Source: Alteromonas naphthalenivorans (GTDB lineage: Bacteria > Pseudomonadota > Gammaproteobacteria > Enterobacterales > Alteromonadaceae). From it: DNA of 64,000 nt. Below the pieces are notes generated by a model, which saw only the letters and a list, made by a program, of their open reading frames with translations, had not been told where the DNA came from and did not search any database. Below, piece by piece: positions 46,026 to 55,727 of this stretch. The stretch spans positions 4,402,001-4,466,000 of the forward strand of contig NC_015554.1 of assembly GCF_000213655.1 (NCBI RefSeq). Direction: 5' to 3'. Position numbers and translations under genes: made by a program. Each line of letters begins with the position of its first letter. Position 1 is the stretch's first letter.

Positions 46026-47123
46026 ATGTGGTTTTTTTATATGGTGGCTGAAAATGCAATACACCCCTCAAAGTGGATGAAAACGGACGACGCTGGTTTG
46101 TATTGTGTGCCGGGCGATTTTTATATAGACCCCATGCAGCCTGTAGCAACCGCGCTTGTTACCCACGGCCATGCTGACCATGCTAGAGCCGGCCACAAAC
46201 GAGTGTTCGCCCACCCGCAAACCATGGCAATTATGACCACCCGTTATGGCGACGATATGGCTGAAGTACAAATACCAGTGCCCTATCGCGAGAGCGTAGA
46301 GTTTGATGAGGTAATCACTACTGATAGTAACAGTGCCTCAACTGAACAGGAGCAACGCAAGATAAAAGTCACTTTTTACCCTGCTGGCCATATACTAGGT
46401 TCGTCACAATTGCTTATTGAGTATGCGGGTTATCGGCTAGTGATATCTGGCGATTACAAACGTAGGCACGATCCCACTTGTCCGCCGTTTGAAGTAGTAC
46501 CTTGCGATGTACTTATTACCGAGGCCACTTTCGGTTTACCGGTATTTGCCCACCCGCCAATCGAAAAAGAAATCCAAAAGCTTCTTCACTCCCTTGACGT
46601 GTTTCCTACACGTTGTCATTTAGTAGGAACCTACGCATTAGGCAAATGCCAACGGGTTATTTTAGCGCTTCGAGAAGCTGGCTATACCAAACCTATCTAT
46701 TTACACGGTGCACTACTAAAACTGTGTGATTTGTACGAACGAGAAGGCATAGCTTTAGGCGATATTATTCCAGTTAGCGAGGTAGAAGATAAAGCATTAT
46801 TAGCCGGTGAAATAGTGTTGGCTCCCCCCTCTGCATTAGCCGACAGGTGGTCGAGAAGCTTGCCACATGTTCGCGCTGTGTTGGCGTCTGGTTGGATGCA
46901 AATTCGCGCGCGAGCTAAGCAGCGCAACGCCGAGCTACCACTTATTATTTCAGATCACTGCGATTGGCCTGAGTTATTGCAAACCCTTACTGAAGTGAAC
47001 CCTAGCGAGGTATGGGTGACCCATGGCCGTGAAGATGCCCTTATGTATCAAGCACAAAAGATGGGGTTTAAAGCGCGAGCATTATCGCTGGTAGGTTACG
47101 ATGAAGCGGCGCAGGAGGAATAG
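46026..47123 (+). CDS. Ligase-associated exonuclease, metallo-beta-lactamase fold
   Basis: This 365-residue protein has the MBL metal motif THGHADHARAGH (His47, His49, Asp51, His52), AGHILGSSQ, and GDYKRRHDPTCPPFE. The C-terminal HCDWPELLQ and VWVTHGRED segments are typical of the beta-CASP-related exonuclease that accompanies ATP-dependent ligase. The start is uncertain: ATG 46026, 46041 or 46077 are all possible because no ribosome-binding site is clear. Relatives often begin close to the DAGLYCVPGDFYIDP segment. It is followed by the ligase after 2 bp. Confidence 0.9.
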   Translation: MWFFYMVAENAIHPSKWMKTDDAGLYCVPGDFYIDPMQPVATALVTHGHADHARAGHKRVFAHPQTMAIMTTRYGDDMAEVQIPVPYRESVEFDEVITTDSNSASTEQEQRKIKVTFYPAGHILGSSQLLIEYAGYRLVISGDYKRRHDPTCPPFEVVPCDVLITEATFGLPVFAHPPIEKEIQKLLHSLDVFPTRCHLVGTYALGKCQRVILALREAGYTKPIYLHGALLKLCDLYEREGIALGDIIPVSEVEDKALLAGEIVLAPPSALADRWSRSLPHVRAVLASGWMQIRARAKQRNAELPLIISDHCDWPELLQTLTEVNPSEVWVTHGREDALMYQAQKMGFKARALSLVGYDEAAQEE

Positions 47124-47125
47124 CA

Positions 47126-48727
47126 ATGCAGGCATTTAGTGACTTACTTGAACAGCTTTACTATACCGCCGGAACCAAAGCCAAAGCGCAGCTTATTCTG
47201 CATTACCTTGCTACTACGCCAGACCCCGATCGTGGCTGGGCCATTGCTGCTATGGCAGGCACGCTCAAGTTTGATTTTTTTAAGCGCAATACGGTAAAAA
47301 AACTGATTACCGAACGGGTAGACCCAGAACTATTTGCAATGAGCTATGATTATGTGGGGGAAGTGAGTGAAACGGTAGCCCACTTATGGCCCGAGTTTAC
47401 GCCTGATAAAGCATTGCCTAGCTTGTCTGAAGTGGTAGATACATTTGCCAATATCAGTAAACCAAAAGTCGCAGTAACGTTAGCGAATTACCTCACCATA
47501 ATGACCCCATCTCAGCGCTGGGCACTCTTAAAACTTGGTACTAGGGGGCTTAGAATTGGTGTGTCTGCTCGCTCTATCAAACAAATTTTGGCGGAATATG
47601 GCAATAAAGACATCACCGAAATAGAGAAACTGTGGCATGGCGTCGCGCCGCCTTATACCGACCTTCTCGAATGGCTTGAAGGTAACGGATCTAAACCGGA
47701 TATCAGTAACGCGGTTACCTTTCATCCTGTCATGCTATCTCACCCCATCGCGCAAGATGATGTCGATGACTTTGCTCCAGAACAATGGCAAATAGAACAT
47801 AAGTTTGACGGTATTCGGGTGCAACTCGTTTGCAATACCACAAAAGAAGAGCCTGAAAAGGCGCTATTTTCTCGCACTGGAGATGACATTAGCCATGCTT
47901 TCCCCGACCTACTCGATAGTGTCAGCGGCAATATGGTGCTAGACGGTGAACTGTTGGTGATGCATAACCAAGAAGTAGATACTTTCAACGCACTACAACA
48001 AAGGCTTAATAAGAAAAAGCCTACTGCTGCATTAATGGCAACCAACCCTGCGGGGCTAATTGTTTACGATGCACTGGTGCTAGACGGTAAGCAATTAACC
48101 GACTACCCCCTTACTACCCGACGTGAAGCGCTAGAAACGTGGTTTGACAAAAATGGCATTCAGGAACACGACAATGATTCACGACTGCATTTATCTGAGT
48201 GCTTATCTGCCGATTCACCAAAAGGGCTTCGTACTCTACATAAAAACGTGTGTAAAAACCGTGCTGTAGAAGGGCTCATGATAAAACGTTTAAGCAGCCC
48301 TTATGTGCCAGGTAGACCAAAGGGACAATGGTATAAATGGAAACGCGACCCACTGGTGGTCGATGCGGTAATGATGTATGCCCAGCGAGGCCACGGTAAG
48401 CGCTCGAGTTTTTATTCCGACTACACCTTTGGTGCATGGCAAGATGAGCAATTGCTGCCTATTGGCAACGCTTATTCGGGCTTCACCGATGAAGAGCTTA
48501 AGAAGCTAGATAACTGGGTAAGACGAAACGCCATAGGCCGTTTCGGGCCAGTGCGTGAAGTTAAAAAAGAGCTGGTACTAGAAGTGGCTTTCGATGCAGT
48601 TCATCCCTCCAACCGTCATAAATCAGGCGTAGCGCTACGATTTCCTCGTATACACCGTATCCGCTGGGATAAGCCTGCGAACGAGGCAGATACACTTATC
48701 AACGTGAAGGCACTTATCGAATCATAA
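47126..48727 (+). CDS. ATP-dependent DNA ligase (ligase cassette)
   Basis: This 533-residue protein has an N-terminal DNA-binding domain (about 1-200), then the nucleotidyltransferase motif EHKFDGIR with the adenylated Lys226, a LFSRTGDDI motif, DGELLV, EGLMIKRLSSPY and a C-terminal OB domain with LVLEVAFD and ALRFPRIHRIRWDKP. It starts 2 bp after the exonuclease. This enzyme is distinct from the NAD-dependent replicative LigA and is expected to act in repair. Confidence 0.95.
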   Translation: MQAFSDLLEQLYYTAGTKAKAQLILHYLATTPDPDRGWAIAAMAGTLKFDFFKRNTVKKLITERVDPELFAMSYDYVGEVSETVAHLWPEFTPDKALPSLSEVVDTFANISKPKVAVTLANYLTIMTPSQRWALLKLGTRGLRIGVSARSIKQILAEYGNKDITEIEKLWHGVAPPYTDLLEWLEGNGSKPDISNAVTFHPVMLSHPIAQDDVDDFAPEQWQIEHKFDGIRVQLVCNTTKEEPEKALFSRTGDDISHAFPDLLDSVSGNMVLDGELLVMHNQEVDTFNALQQRLNKKKPTAALMATNPAGLIVYDALVLDGKQLTDYPLTTRREALETWFDKNGIQEHDNDSRLHLSECLSADSPKGLRTLHKNVCKNRAVEGLMIKRLSSPYVPGRPKGQWYKWKRDPLVVDAVMMYAQRGHGKRSSFYSDYTFGAWQDEQLLPIGNAYSGFTDEELKKLDNWVRRNAIGRFGPVREVKKELVLEVAFDAVHPSNRHKSGVALRFPRIHRIRWDKPANEADTLINVKALIES

Positions 48728-48882
48728 TCTTAATGAAACATTTTTTTTACAAACCCTGTTTTTAGCTTACACTTAAAGTATATTAGCTTTTTCTGTTCCA
48801 TCTAACCTACTGTTAGAAAAGAAATTACAGAAAAATTTTTAAGTGCGCCTGCATAAGTTAATGCTGCGCCAAGGACAAAAAA

Positions 48883-49677
48883 ATGTTGTTTTCGCGATCG
48901 TTCAAACATTGCCTTATTGGTTTCCTTCTCCTTTTTTCCACAGCGAGTAATGCTGGCCTAATTACTAATATTGCGACTGAAACGGTCAGATACAGTATTT
49001 TATCTCAAAATCCTTGGGGTAACTTCGGGTGGACAGCTAGCTACGATATTAGCTTTGTCAATCAAGATTTACTTATTGATGTCGATGTTTATTTAAGGGG
49101 TGATGAACCCGGCAGTGCACTTAGAGACATTTGGGAAGATGGTATTGAATCCATTTGGAGTAATGCCTTTGACTTATCTGACGGCACCTATTTTTACGAC
49201 ACCGTATTTAATGTGGATTGGCTGAGCACTAGCGTGGGCGCTGACCATACAGTTACTGTCAATGAAGGTAATGGAAATGTGAACTTGACTCAATGGTACA
49301 CGGGTAGGCCATCAGGTTATTCGTTTAATCGTCAGGGGACAATAGCTGCTCATGAATTTGGCCACATGATTGGCTTATTCGATGAATACAATGGCGGTGC
49401 ACTCAATCCAGACGGGCTTATTAGGAATAACAGCATAATGGGCAGGAATCTATCCTCACCTCGCACCGATCACTTCGATGCTTTTTTAGAGTGGGCACAA
49501 GTTAATTCGGGCGTCGCTTCTCTAGCGTTAGTTGCCGACAGTGGCGTAGACAACTATTTCGTTCCTGAGCCAAATTCATTAGCCATTTTGCTACTTTCGA
49601 TTTGTATGGCTCTTTCCATCAAAACTAAGTCTAGGCGAAACAGTATAGAGGTAAGAGGCCCTAGTCTCTTCGCATAA
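48883..49677 (+). CDS. PEP-CTERM protein with HExxH protease-like motif
   Basis: This 264-residue exported protein has a signal peptide (FLLLFSTASNA, cleaved near residue 24). A metzincin-like zinc motif HEFGHMIGLFDEY lies at about 163-175. At the C-terminus it has VPEP, a hydrophobic helix (SLAILLLSICMALSI) and the basic KTKSRR, the PEP-CTERM sorting signal read by exosortase. A further 11 residues follow the basic cluster, which is longer than usual. It is probably a small zinc peptidase destined for surface anchoring or release with exopolysaccharide. No exosortase gene is in the window. A good AAGGA ribosome-binding site precedes the ATG. Confidence 0.75.
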   Translation: MLFSRSFKHCLIGFLLLFSTASNAGLITNIATETVRYSILSQNPWGNFGWTASYDISFVNQDLLIDVDVYLRGDEPGSALRDIWEDGIESIWSNAFDLSDGTYFYDTVFNVDWLSTSVGADHTVTVNEGNGNVNLTQWYTGRPSGYSFNRQGTIAAHEFGHMIGLFDEYNGGALNPDGLIRNNSIMGRNLSSPRTDHFDAFLEWAQVNSGVASLALVADSGVDNYFVPEPNSLAILLLSICMALSIKTKSRRNSIEVRGPSLFA

Positions 49678-49704
49678 ATTGTATCGCTATGTATTCTCAG
49701 CAAT

Positions 49705-49735
49705 AAAAAAGCAAGGCATACTCGCCTTGCTTTCA
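49705..49735. terminator. Bidirectional terminator PEP-CTERM gene / fructokinase
   Basis: AAAGCAAGGC (49708-49717) pairs with GCCTTGCTTT (49724-49733), with an A-run on the left and a T-rich right flank, between two convergent genes. Confidence 0.88.
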
Positions 49736-49784
49736 TTAATACACCTAAACTCATATCAATACAGGTTATGCGCCAATATATTGC

Positions 49785-50750
49785 CTATTTCGCAATATGT
49801 TCCATAGTAGGCAGTGCACTAAACGCGCCGTATTGCGTTACCGTGTATGCACCACAGCGAATAGCAAATTCAGTGGCTTCGCTTACGTTTTCAAAGCTAC
49901 TTGCCCACTTGTCGAATTCTGCGCTGTTAGCCACTTTGGTGGATAAGAAATACAAAAATCCGCCAATAAATGAGTCGCCAGCGGCAGTGGTATCTTTCAC
50001 GCTTACTTTTGGCGAGGCCAAGGTGCCGCTGAAATCTTTTGTTATGTACTGTATAGGTTCGCCGCCATCAGTCACTAATACCACTTTAACGCCGCTATCT
50101 AACCACTGTTGTACATGAGCCTGAGCATTTTCTTCACCGTAAAGCTCTGCTAACTCTTCTCGGCTTGCTTTTAAGATACTCACTTTCTTAGCCACGTCGT
50201 CAATTCGGACTGGGGCATTAGCGGTGTCATCCCAAAACGCTGGACGGTAGTTAATATCTAAACAGACAAGCATATTTTCTTGCTTGGCTTTATTTAGAAT
50301 ATAGTCGGTGCCAGGTAACAACTCTGGACCTGAAATAGACCCAGAGCAAAAATGCAGCACGCTAGTATCATCACAAGCAACCTTGGCTAAGTCTTCTTCA
50401 CCAATGTGCTTATGTGCAGCGTTATCAACATAGAAGTCGAAAGAACGTTCACCGTCTTTATCTAGGTTAACAAATGCTAGTGCCGTATTGGCGTCTTTCG
50501 TACTCCAAACATAATCAGTATTTACCTTGTGATAGCTAAGCATGTCTTGAAGAAAACGGCCAAAGGTATCATCACCTACTTTAGACACCATAGCGCCTTG
50601 CCCACCAAGCTTAGCAACAGCAACCGCTACATTCGCCGGCGCACCACCAGCATAAGGCTGAAATGAATTCATTGCTGGCATTTCACTTTGGTCCGCCGCA
50701 CCCGCACTTAACATATCGATAAGTACTTCGCCTAAACATAAAATTTTCAT
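49785..50750 (-). CDS. PfkB-family fructokinase
   Basis: I start at the ATG 50748-50750, which follows AGAGGTG at good spacing; the GTG two codons upstream lies within that site. The 321-residue sugar kinase has the N-terminal GEVLIDM, PfkB signature 1 (GGAPANVAVAVAKLGG), and signature 2 with the catalytic Asp in DTTAAGDSFIGGF. Fructose is the likely substrate, by similarity to bacterial fructokinases. It is divergent from a ROK regulator, with a perfect inverted repeat between them. Confidence 0.88.
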   Translation of the reverse strand: MKILCLGEVLIDMLSAGAADQSEMPAMNSFQPYAGGAPANVAVAVAKLGGQGAMVSKVGDDTFGRFLQDMLSYHKVNTDYVWSTKDANTALAFVNLDKDGERSFDFYVDNAAHKHIGEEDLAKVACDDTSVLHFCSGSISGPELLPGTDYILNKAKQENMLVCLDINYRPAFWDDTANAPVRIDDVAKKVSILKASREELAELYGEENAQAHVQQWLDSGVKVVLVTDGGEPIQYITKDFSGTLASPKVSVKDTTAAGDSFIGGFLYFLSTKVANSAEFDKWASSFENVSEATEFAIRCGAYTVTQYGAFSALPTMEHIAK

Positions 50751-51090
50751 AAACACCTCTGGCTGAAGCTAACAGCGATAACTTCGTATTTATACCGCTG
50801 TAGTCATGGATAATAAGCGTAGCCGAAGGACCTTCCGTCCGGGCACGTTAAATTATAGTTAATTAATTGGGGCACAGTATTAACTAGCAAAACAAATAAA
50901 TCAACCTTGTTGATTTAATATTTTATCATCATTAAAGACTGACTATTGAATATGTAATCTATCGGCTTGATTGGTAGAGAGAAACTGCTCTTGGTTAATT
51001 ATGTTAAATATATTGAATTAGTATCTATCCATGACTTAGTGGTGCTGTTTGTTATAACATTCATTTCATAATGATTCAGGTACACTGTAA
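50751..51090. other. Divergent intergenic region fructokinase / ROK regulator
   Basis: These 340 AT-rich bp hold the putative operator at 50897-50917 and both promoters, which I could not place with confidence. No ORF is supported. Confidence 0.5.
50897..50917. promoter_or_regulatory. Putative operator, perfect inverted repeat
   Basis: TAAATCAAC (50897-50905) and its exact complement (50909-50917) are separated by CTT. This 9-3-9 layout suits a dimeric winged-helix ROK repressor. It lies about 150 bp from the fructokinase start and about 175 bp from the regulator start. Confidence 0.65.
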
Positions 51091-52314
51091 ATGACAAAAT
51101 CCCACGAGCACTCGGTTTCATCACAGAGCGCATCAGAAATAGACTCGCACCACGGTGCAACTGCCTTACTAGATAACCGTACTCAAAATGAACGGGATAT
51201 CCTCACCCTGATTCGTCATGATGGCGCTATTCCGAAAGCAGATATTGCTCAACGTACGGGTTTATCTGCACAGTCGGCCACAGTCATTATTAAGAAACTA
51301 GAGTCCGAAGCCCTTGTTAAGCGACTGCCGCCAGTTCGCGGTGGTGTGGGGCAGCCTAAAGTTCCTTTTGGCTTGAATGCAGATGGTGCATTTGGGTTAG
51401 GCTTAAAAATTGGCCGCCGCAGTTTTGATATGACCTTGCTAGATTTGGCTGGCAATGTGAAAGCTTCGCTTCACGAAAAAGTAGCCTACCCCACCGTTGA
51501 TCATTTATTGTCATTTACACAGCGCGGTGTGTCTGTACTAACACAACAACTCAGTAACGAGCAGCGCACTCGTATTCGCGGACTAGGCATCGCCATGCCG
51601 TTTGAAATTTGGAATTGGGTAGAAGAAGCTGGGGCCCCTGCTGCTGCGTTAGAAGCATGGAAAAACCTTGATATTCAGACTGCGCTATTTGAACTACTAG
51701 ACTTACCCATCTATGTGAGTAACGATGCGACGGCGGCGTGCAGTGCAGAAATGGCCTTTGGTAATCCACATCGATTTAACCACTTCCTCTATGTTTTTGT
51801 TGGCACTTTTCTTGGCGGTGGCTTGGTTATTAACAATCAGCTATTTACAGGGAAATCGGGTAATGCCGGTGCAATTGGTTCCTTGCCTTTCTTGTCTAAC
51901 GCCCATAACCAACAGCAACAACTCATCACCCAATCATCACTATACTTGCTAGAAAAGCAGCTGAATGATGCGGGGCTTGATGGTAATAAATTGTATGAAG
52001 CTCCTGAACACTGGTCTGGCTTAAAAACTAATTCAGAATTTATGCGCATCGTTCAAGTGTGGATGGAACAGGCCGCCCAGGGGATTGCCTTTGCCACACA
52101 CTGCGCATTTAGCATGCTCGACCTCGATGGCATTATCATCGACGGTGCAATGCCGCAGAATATAAAACATGAATTGGTTACCTGCGTGCAAAACGCGTTA
52201 AAAGATGCTGATTTTCGGGGCATTACTCAAGGTAGTATTAGTGCCGGTAACGTAGGGAGTAAAGCGCAGTCTATCGGCAGCGCTAATTTGTCACTTATCG
52301 CGAACTACTATTAG
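51091..52314 (+). CDS. ROK-family transcriptional regulator
   Basis: This 407-residue protein has an N-terminal winged helix-turn-helix (ILTLIRHDGAIPKADIAQRTG, then LSAQSATVIIKKLE, about 36-75) and a C-terminal ROK sugar-kinase-like domain with GLGIAMPFE and VGTFLGGGLVINNQL. The usual ROK zinc-binding CGxxGC motif is not evident. Such NagC/Mlc/XylR-type proteins repress sugar genes and respond to sugars. The divergent fructokinase is the likely target, through the inverted repeat at 50897-50917. It is followed after 7 bp by the homocysteine methyltransferase gene. Confidence 0.88.
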   Translation: MTKSHEHSVSSQSASEIDSHHGATALLDNRTQNERDILTLIRHDGAIPKADIAQRTGLSAQSATVIIKKLESEALVKRLPPVRGGVGQPKVPFGLNADGAFGLGLKIGRRSFDMTLLDLAGNVKASLHEKVAYPTVDHLLSFTQRGVSVLTQQLSNEQRTRIRGLGIAMPFEIWNWVEEAGAPAAALEAWKNLDIQTALFELLDLPIYVSNDATAACSAEMAFGNPHRFNHFLYVFVGTFLGGGLVINNQLFTGKSGNAGAIGSLPFLSNAHNQQQQLITQSSLYLLEKQLNDAGLDGNKLYEAPEHWSGLKTNSEFMRIVQVWMEQAAQGIAFATHCAFSMLDLDGIIIDGAMPQNIKHELVTCVQNALKDADFRGITQGSISAGNVGSKAQSIGSANLSLIANYY

Positions 52315-52321
52315 TTTATAT

Positions 52322-53296
52322 ATGTTAAATAAAAGCAGGGGTAACGTGGTTACAACTACACTCACAGGCAAGACCGCTAGCGCTTCATCAACTACCGCAT
52401 CGTCAAATGTTTTAATTCTTGATGGTGGGTTAGGCAGAGAATTAGAACGAGTTGGGGCTCCCTTCCGGCAACCTGAATGGTCTGCTTTGTCTTTAATGGA
52501 AGCGCCCGATTTAGTAGCCCAAGTGCATCAAAACTTCGTGGATGCGGGTGCAAAAATTATCACCACCAACACTTACGCGTTAGTGCCTTTTCATATAGGG
52601 CAAAAACAGTTTGATGAACAAGCATTTTCGCTTGCCGCGCGCGCGGCCAGTATTGCCAGTACTGTGGCTAAAAAGAATGATATCTCAGTTGCTGGCTGTA
52701 TTCCTCCAGCTTTTGGCTCTTACAAACCTGAGCTATTCTGTGCCGAGCAACTCTCTTCTATTTTGCTGCCTTTGATTGAAGCACAAACACCCTATATCGA
52801 TTTTTGGCTTGTAGAAACTGTTTCTTCGGTAGAAGAAGCCAACGCGGTAACCTCTTTAATAAAAGAGCACTCATCTAAACCAATTTGGCTTTCTTACTCG
52901 CTCAGTAATCGTCATAACTTTTCAAACCCGGTGACCTTGCGGTCTGGTGAGTCACTGAATGCTATACTGCCCACACTAGACAACTTGGATGCCGTGTTGT
53001 TTAACTGCTCGCAACCTGAAGAGATGGAAGCAGCCATTACGTTCACACACCTGCATAATACCGATATGCACATCGGTGTTTATGCCAATAGCTTTTCAGA
53101 GCATGTTAGAAAGCATGATGCTAACGAAATGCTGTCTACGTTGCGTGAAGATGTCACCCCTGAGAAATACCTAGCGTACGCACAAACGTGGGTGAACGCT
53201 GGCGCTACAATTGTAGGTGGATGTTGCGGCATAGGCCCTGACCATATAAAAGCCTTGGCGCAAGGGTTAGCTAACCATTCAAAAATAGCAGACTGA
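52322..53296 (+). CDS. Homocysteine S-methyltransferase family protein
   Basis: This 324-residue protein shows ILDGGLGRELER near residue 32, the TNTYALVP segment, LFNCSQPE with the first zinc-ligand Cys, and the paired Cys in VGGCCGIGPDHIKAL near the C-terminus. These residues bind the catalytic zinc that activates homocysteine in MmuM-like enzymes. The first ~25 Ser/Thr-rich residues are not conserved, so the real start could be later. It is 7 bp after the ROK gene and probably co-transcribed; the link between the two is unclear. Confidence 0.85.
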   Translation: MLNKSRGNVVTTTLTGKTASASSTTASSNVLILDGGLGRELERVGAPFRQPEWSALSLMEAPDLVAQVHQNFVDAGAKIITTNTYALVPFHIGQKQFDEQAFSLAARAASIASTVAKKNDISVAGCIPPAFGSYKPELFCAEQLSSILLPLIEAQTPYIDFWLVETVSSVEEANAVTSLIKEHSSKPIWLSYSLSNRHNFSNPVTLRSGESLNAILPTLDNLDAVLFNCSQPEEMEAAITFTHLHNTDMHIGVYANSFSEHVRKHDANEMLSTLREDVTPEKYLAYAQTWVNAGATIVGGCCGIGPDHIKALAQGLANHSKIAD

Positions 53297-53335
53297 TTTG
53301 CAATCAATCACCTGCTATTTTGCCCCTACCAGCGA

Positions 53336-53995
53336 CTAACGCGTGACCACGTTTTTAGCGCCTTTTATTAACGCTTCCTTATCGATTTTATTGGGCACTT
53401 CAACACCACGGCGCGCCGCAGGGCGTGCCTCGATACTGTTTTTCCAGCGAGTTAAGTTATCTAGCCCTTCAATGCTCACGCCCGACCATTCGTAGGTTCG
53501 AACCCAGCACCAGTTCGCCATATCGGCAATACTGTAATCACCTGCTAAATATTCGTTGTCTTCTAGTCGCCCATCTAGCACTGTAAACAATCGGCGTACT
53601 TCATTTTGATAACGGTCGATAGCAATAGGAATTTTTTCTTCTAAATAGCGATGGAACACATTCGCCTGTCCCATCATTGGCCCAACCCCGCCCATTTGAA
53701 ACATAACCCATTGCATTACTTGGCTGCGGCCTTTGGCATCTGTTGGTAAAAACTTACCTGTCTTCTCAGCTAAATAAAGCATGATGGCGCCAGATTCGAA
53801 AACCACATGGTCGCCTTCGCTTTTGTCCACAATAACGGGAATCCTGCCATTTGGGTTCATGGCGAGGAACTCAGCGGTTTTTTGCTCGCCTTTCATTAAG
53901 TTTACCCCGTGCACGGTATAGTCGAGTTCCATTTCTTCTAGTGCTACTGAGGCTTTCCAGCCATTGGGTGTTGCTGCGGTGTATAAATCAATCAT
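53336..53995 (-). CDS. Glutathione S-transferase (YfcG-like)
   Basis: This 219-residue GST has an N-terminal thioredoxin fold ([32 protein letters not shown] with the cis-Pro; [15 protein letters not shown]) and a helical C-terminal domain ([16 protein letters not shown]). It resembles the YfcG/YghU Nu-class enzymes, which have disulfide-bond reductase activity with glutathione. Its ATG shares one base with the stop of the upstream GST gene (TAATG), so the two are translationally coupled. Confidence 0.9.
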   Translation of the reverse strand: MIDLYTAATPNGWKASVALEEMELDYTVHGVNLMKGEQKTAEFLAMNPNGRIPVIVDKSEGDHVVFESGAIMLYLAEKTGKFLPTDAKGRSQVMQWVMFQMGGVGPMMGQANVFHRYLEEKIPIAIDRYQNEVRRLFTVLDGRLEDNEYLAGDYSIADMANWCWVRTYEWSGVSIEGLDNLTRWKNSIEARPAARRGVEVPNKIDKEALIKGAKNVVTR

Positions 53996-54612
53996 TAGGC
54001 TTTTGCACTCGCTCTGCTGCTAACATTGTCGTACCAACGCTGAAGATTCGTTTGTTCATCTTTAATTCGAATATCGACCACCCGTGCAAAATCGATGGCA
54101 CATAGCGCAGTAATATCCGCAATAGAAAAGGTGTCTCCCGCTATAAACTCGTTTAGTTCGAGTCGGCGTTCGAGAATATTAAAGTACTTCGAAGCATTGA
54201 TACCGGCTTCTTTGCCGTATTCTGGCACAGGTACCATTCTGTCTTTGAAGTAACCTGTGGTGTGTTGAAAGCACATGCCTACTTGTAACATTAGCGCCAT
54301 TTCAACTTGCCGCTGCCACATCGAGATGGTGGCTTTTTCAATAGGCGTAGAGCCTAACAAGGAAGGTTCTGGATGAATGGCTTCAAAGTAAGTACAAATC
54401 GCGTCGGTTTCAGCAATGCAGGTACCGTCGTCCAACTCTAAAATAGGAATTTTACCTAGTGGGTTTTTCGCACGCATTTCAGCGCTTAAATTTTCACCCT
54501 TTTGAATATCTACTTGTACATACTCTACTTGTGACTCATCTATCCCTTTTTCAGCAAGGAACATGCGAACACGTCGAGGATTAGGCGCTGTTTTGGTCTC
54601 GTAAATTTTCAT
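53995..54612 (-). CDS. Glutathione S-transferase
   Basis: I start at the ATG 54610-54612 (205 residues, [19 protein letters not shown]); the TTG two codons earlier is less likely. The thioredoxin-fold half has [15 protein letters not shown] and [11 protein letters not shown]; the helical half has [20 protein letters not shown]. It is a second, different GST upstream of the YfcG-like one, and the genes overlap by one base. Substrates are unknown. Confidence 0.88.
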   Translation of the reverse strand: MKIYETKTAPNPRRVRMFLAEKGIDESQVEYVQVDIQKGENLSAEMRAKNPLGKIPILELDDGTCIAETDAICTYFEAIHPEPSLLGSTPIEKATISMWQRQVEMALMLQVGMCFQHTTGYFKDRMVPVPEYGKEAGINASKYFNILERRLELNEFIAGDTFSIADITALCAIDFARVVDIRIKDEQTNLQRWYDNVSSRASAKA

Positions 54613-54725
54613 AGGCAATATTGTATTGTTGGAATGTTAACAGCCAGACTAGTGCTGCTTGCGCGTGGGTTCAAATCATATTCCATTGGGGTACAACTAT
54701 TAAAAGGTTGAATGGTTATACCTGT

Positions 54726-55727
54726 TCACGAATTTGTATCGACTAACACACGCAGCCGCTTTTGTTCGGTATTCGAGAAGTGAGTGTGCCTGTACGTTGA
54801 CAAGGCATCTTGCCGTGCATCCTCTATCATCCCACTAACGCTTATATGTTGCTGGTATTTGCGGTAGGCATCTATACGTTGTTGCCATAGTGCCTGCGCC
54901 CCCCATAATACCGAAAAACGCTCAGCTACTTGATGACCAAACTCAGCGGCAATAGCCTGGTAACGAGACTCTGAATCTGCATACCTTTGCTTAATTTGGT
55001 TAATTTTTTCCATGTCTAAGGTAGGTTGAAAAGCCACTTTTTCCTGTTCATCCAGTGCATTTAATTGACCAAAGATCTCATTTCGTTTTTGTTCTCTTGA
55101 GAGCTCACGATCTTGAGCAATAGCAAGGCGAGCAAGAGCCCTTGCGTCAATGGCCGCATCGGCAGAAAACAAGTACTCATACTCTTCTTGAGAAAAGTAA
55201 CTAAGACGCAGCGTATCTCTTGTTGCTAGCTTTTGTTCAACGTCACTTAACGAAATACCAGCATAAGTGATGTCGGTGACGGTGCTCTCGTTTGATACGG
55301 TGAGCACCTTGTCAATTTCAGCATCGGTATTTGCCAATGCTACTTTATATTCAATATATCGCGTGAATACATCAGCGGCGTACATAGCCGATCTAGCCTC
55401 ATACATGTCTGTAGCATTCACACTAAACCGTGCAGTAACTTCGTTATCTGAAGCGCCCTTATTAGTAAATATAAAGCGATCGAAATTGTCCTTTACGCCA
55501 AAATATAAGGTGAAAATTGGTAGGTCAGAGCCTACACTTTTGACTGGCTGAACCGCTTTTTTAATTTCAGTTTCTGTCGCATCTTTATTGGGTAATGCTG
55601 ACGTTGAAAGTTGGCGATTTTCACGTATCTCCCCATCACCGACAATCCGACTCTCGCTTAATGGAATAATAACTACGAATACGAAAAAGAGGGCGGCGCC
55701 CCCTCCCATTAATACCCACCGGCACAT
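54726..55727 (-). CDS. Lipase-specific foldase (lipase chaperone)
   Basis: This 333-residue protein has an N-terminal membrane anchor (GGGAALFFVFVVIIPL, about 8-23), a variable linker and a long helical periplasmic domain. It overlaps the lipase gene by one base (TAATG), the usual arrangement for lipase and Lif pairs. The canonical Lif motif RxxFDYxLSAxGE is badly degraded here: FDRFIF, then TNKGASDNE at about residue 75-95. Function is therefore supported by position, topology and the helical C-terminal part (YQAIAAEFGHQVAERFSVLW) rather than by the signature. It should fold the lipase before type II secretion. Confidence 0.78.
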   Translation of the reverse strand: MCRWVLMGGGAALFFVFVVIIPLSESRIVGDGEIRENRQLSTSALPNKDATETEIKKAVQPVKSVGSDLPIFTLYFGVKDNFDRFIFTNKGASDNEVTARFSVNATDMYEARSAMYAADVFTRYIEYKVALANTDAEIDKVLTVSNESTVTDITYAGISLSDVEQKLATRDTLRLSYFSQEEYEYLFSADAAIDARALARLAIAQDRELSREQKRNEIFGQLNALDEQEKVAFQPTLDMEKINQIKQRYADSESRYQAIAAEFGHQVAERFSVLWGAQALWQQRIDAYRKYQQHISVSGMIEDARQDALSTYRHTHFSNTEQKRLRVLVDTNS

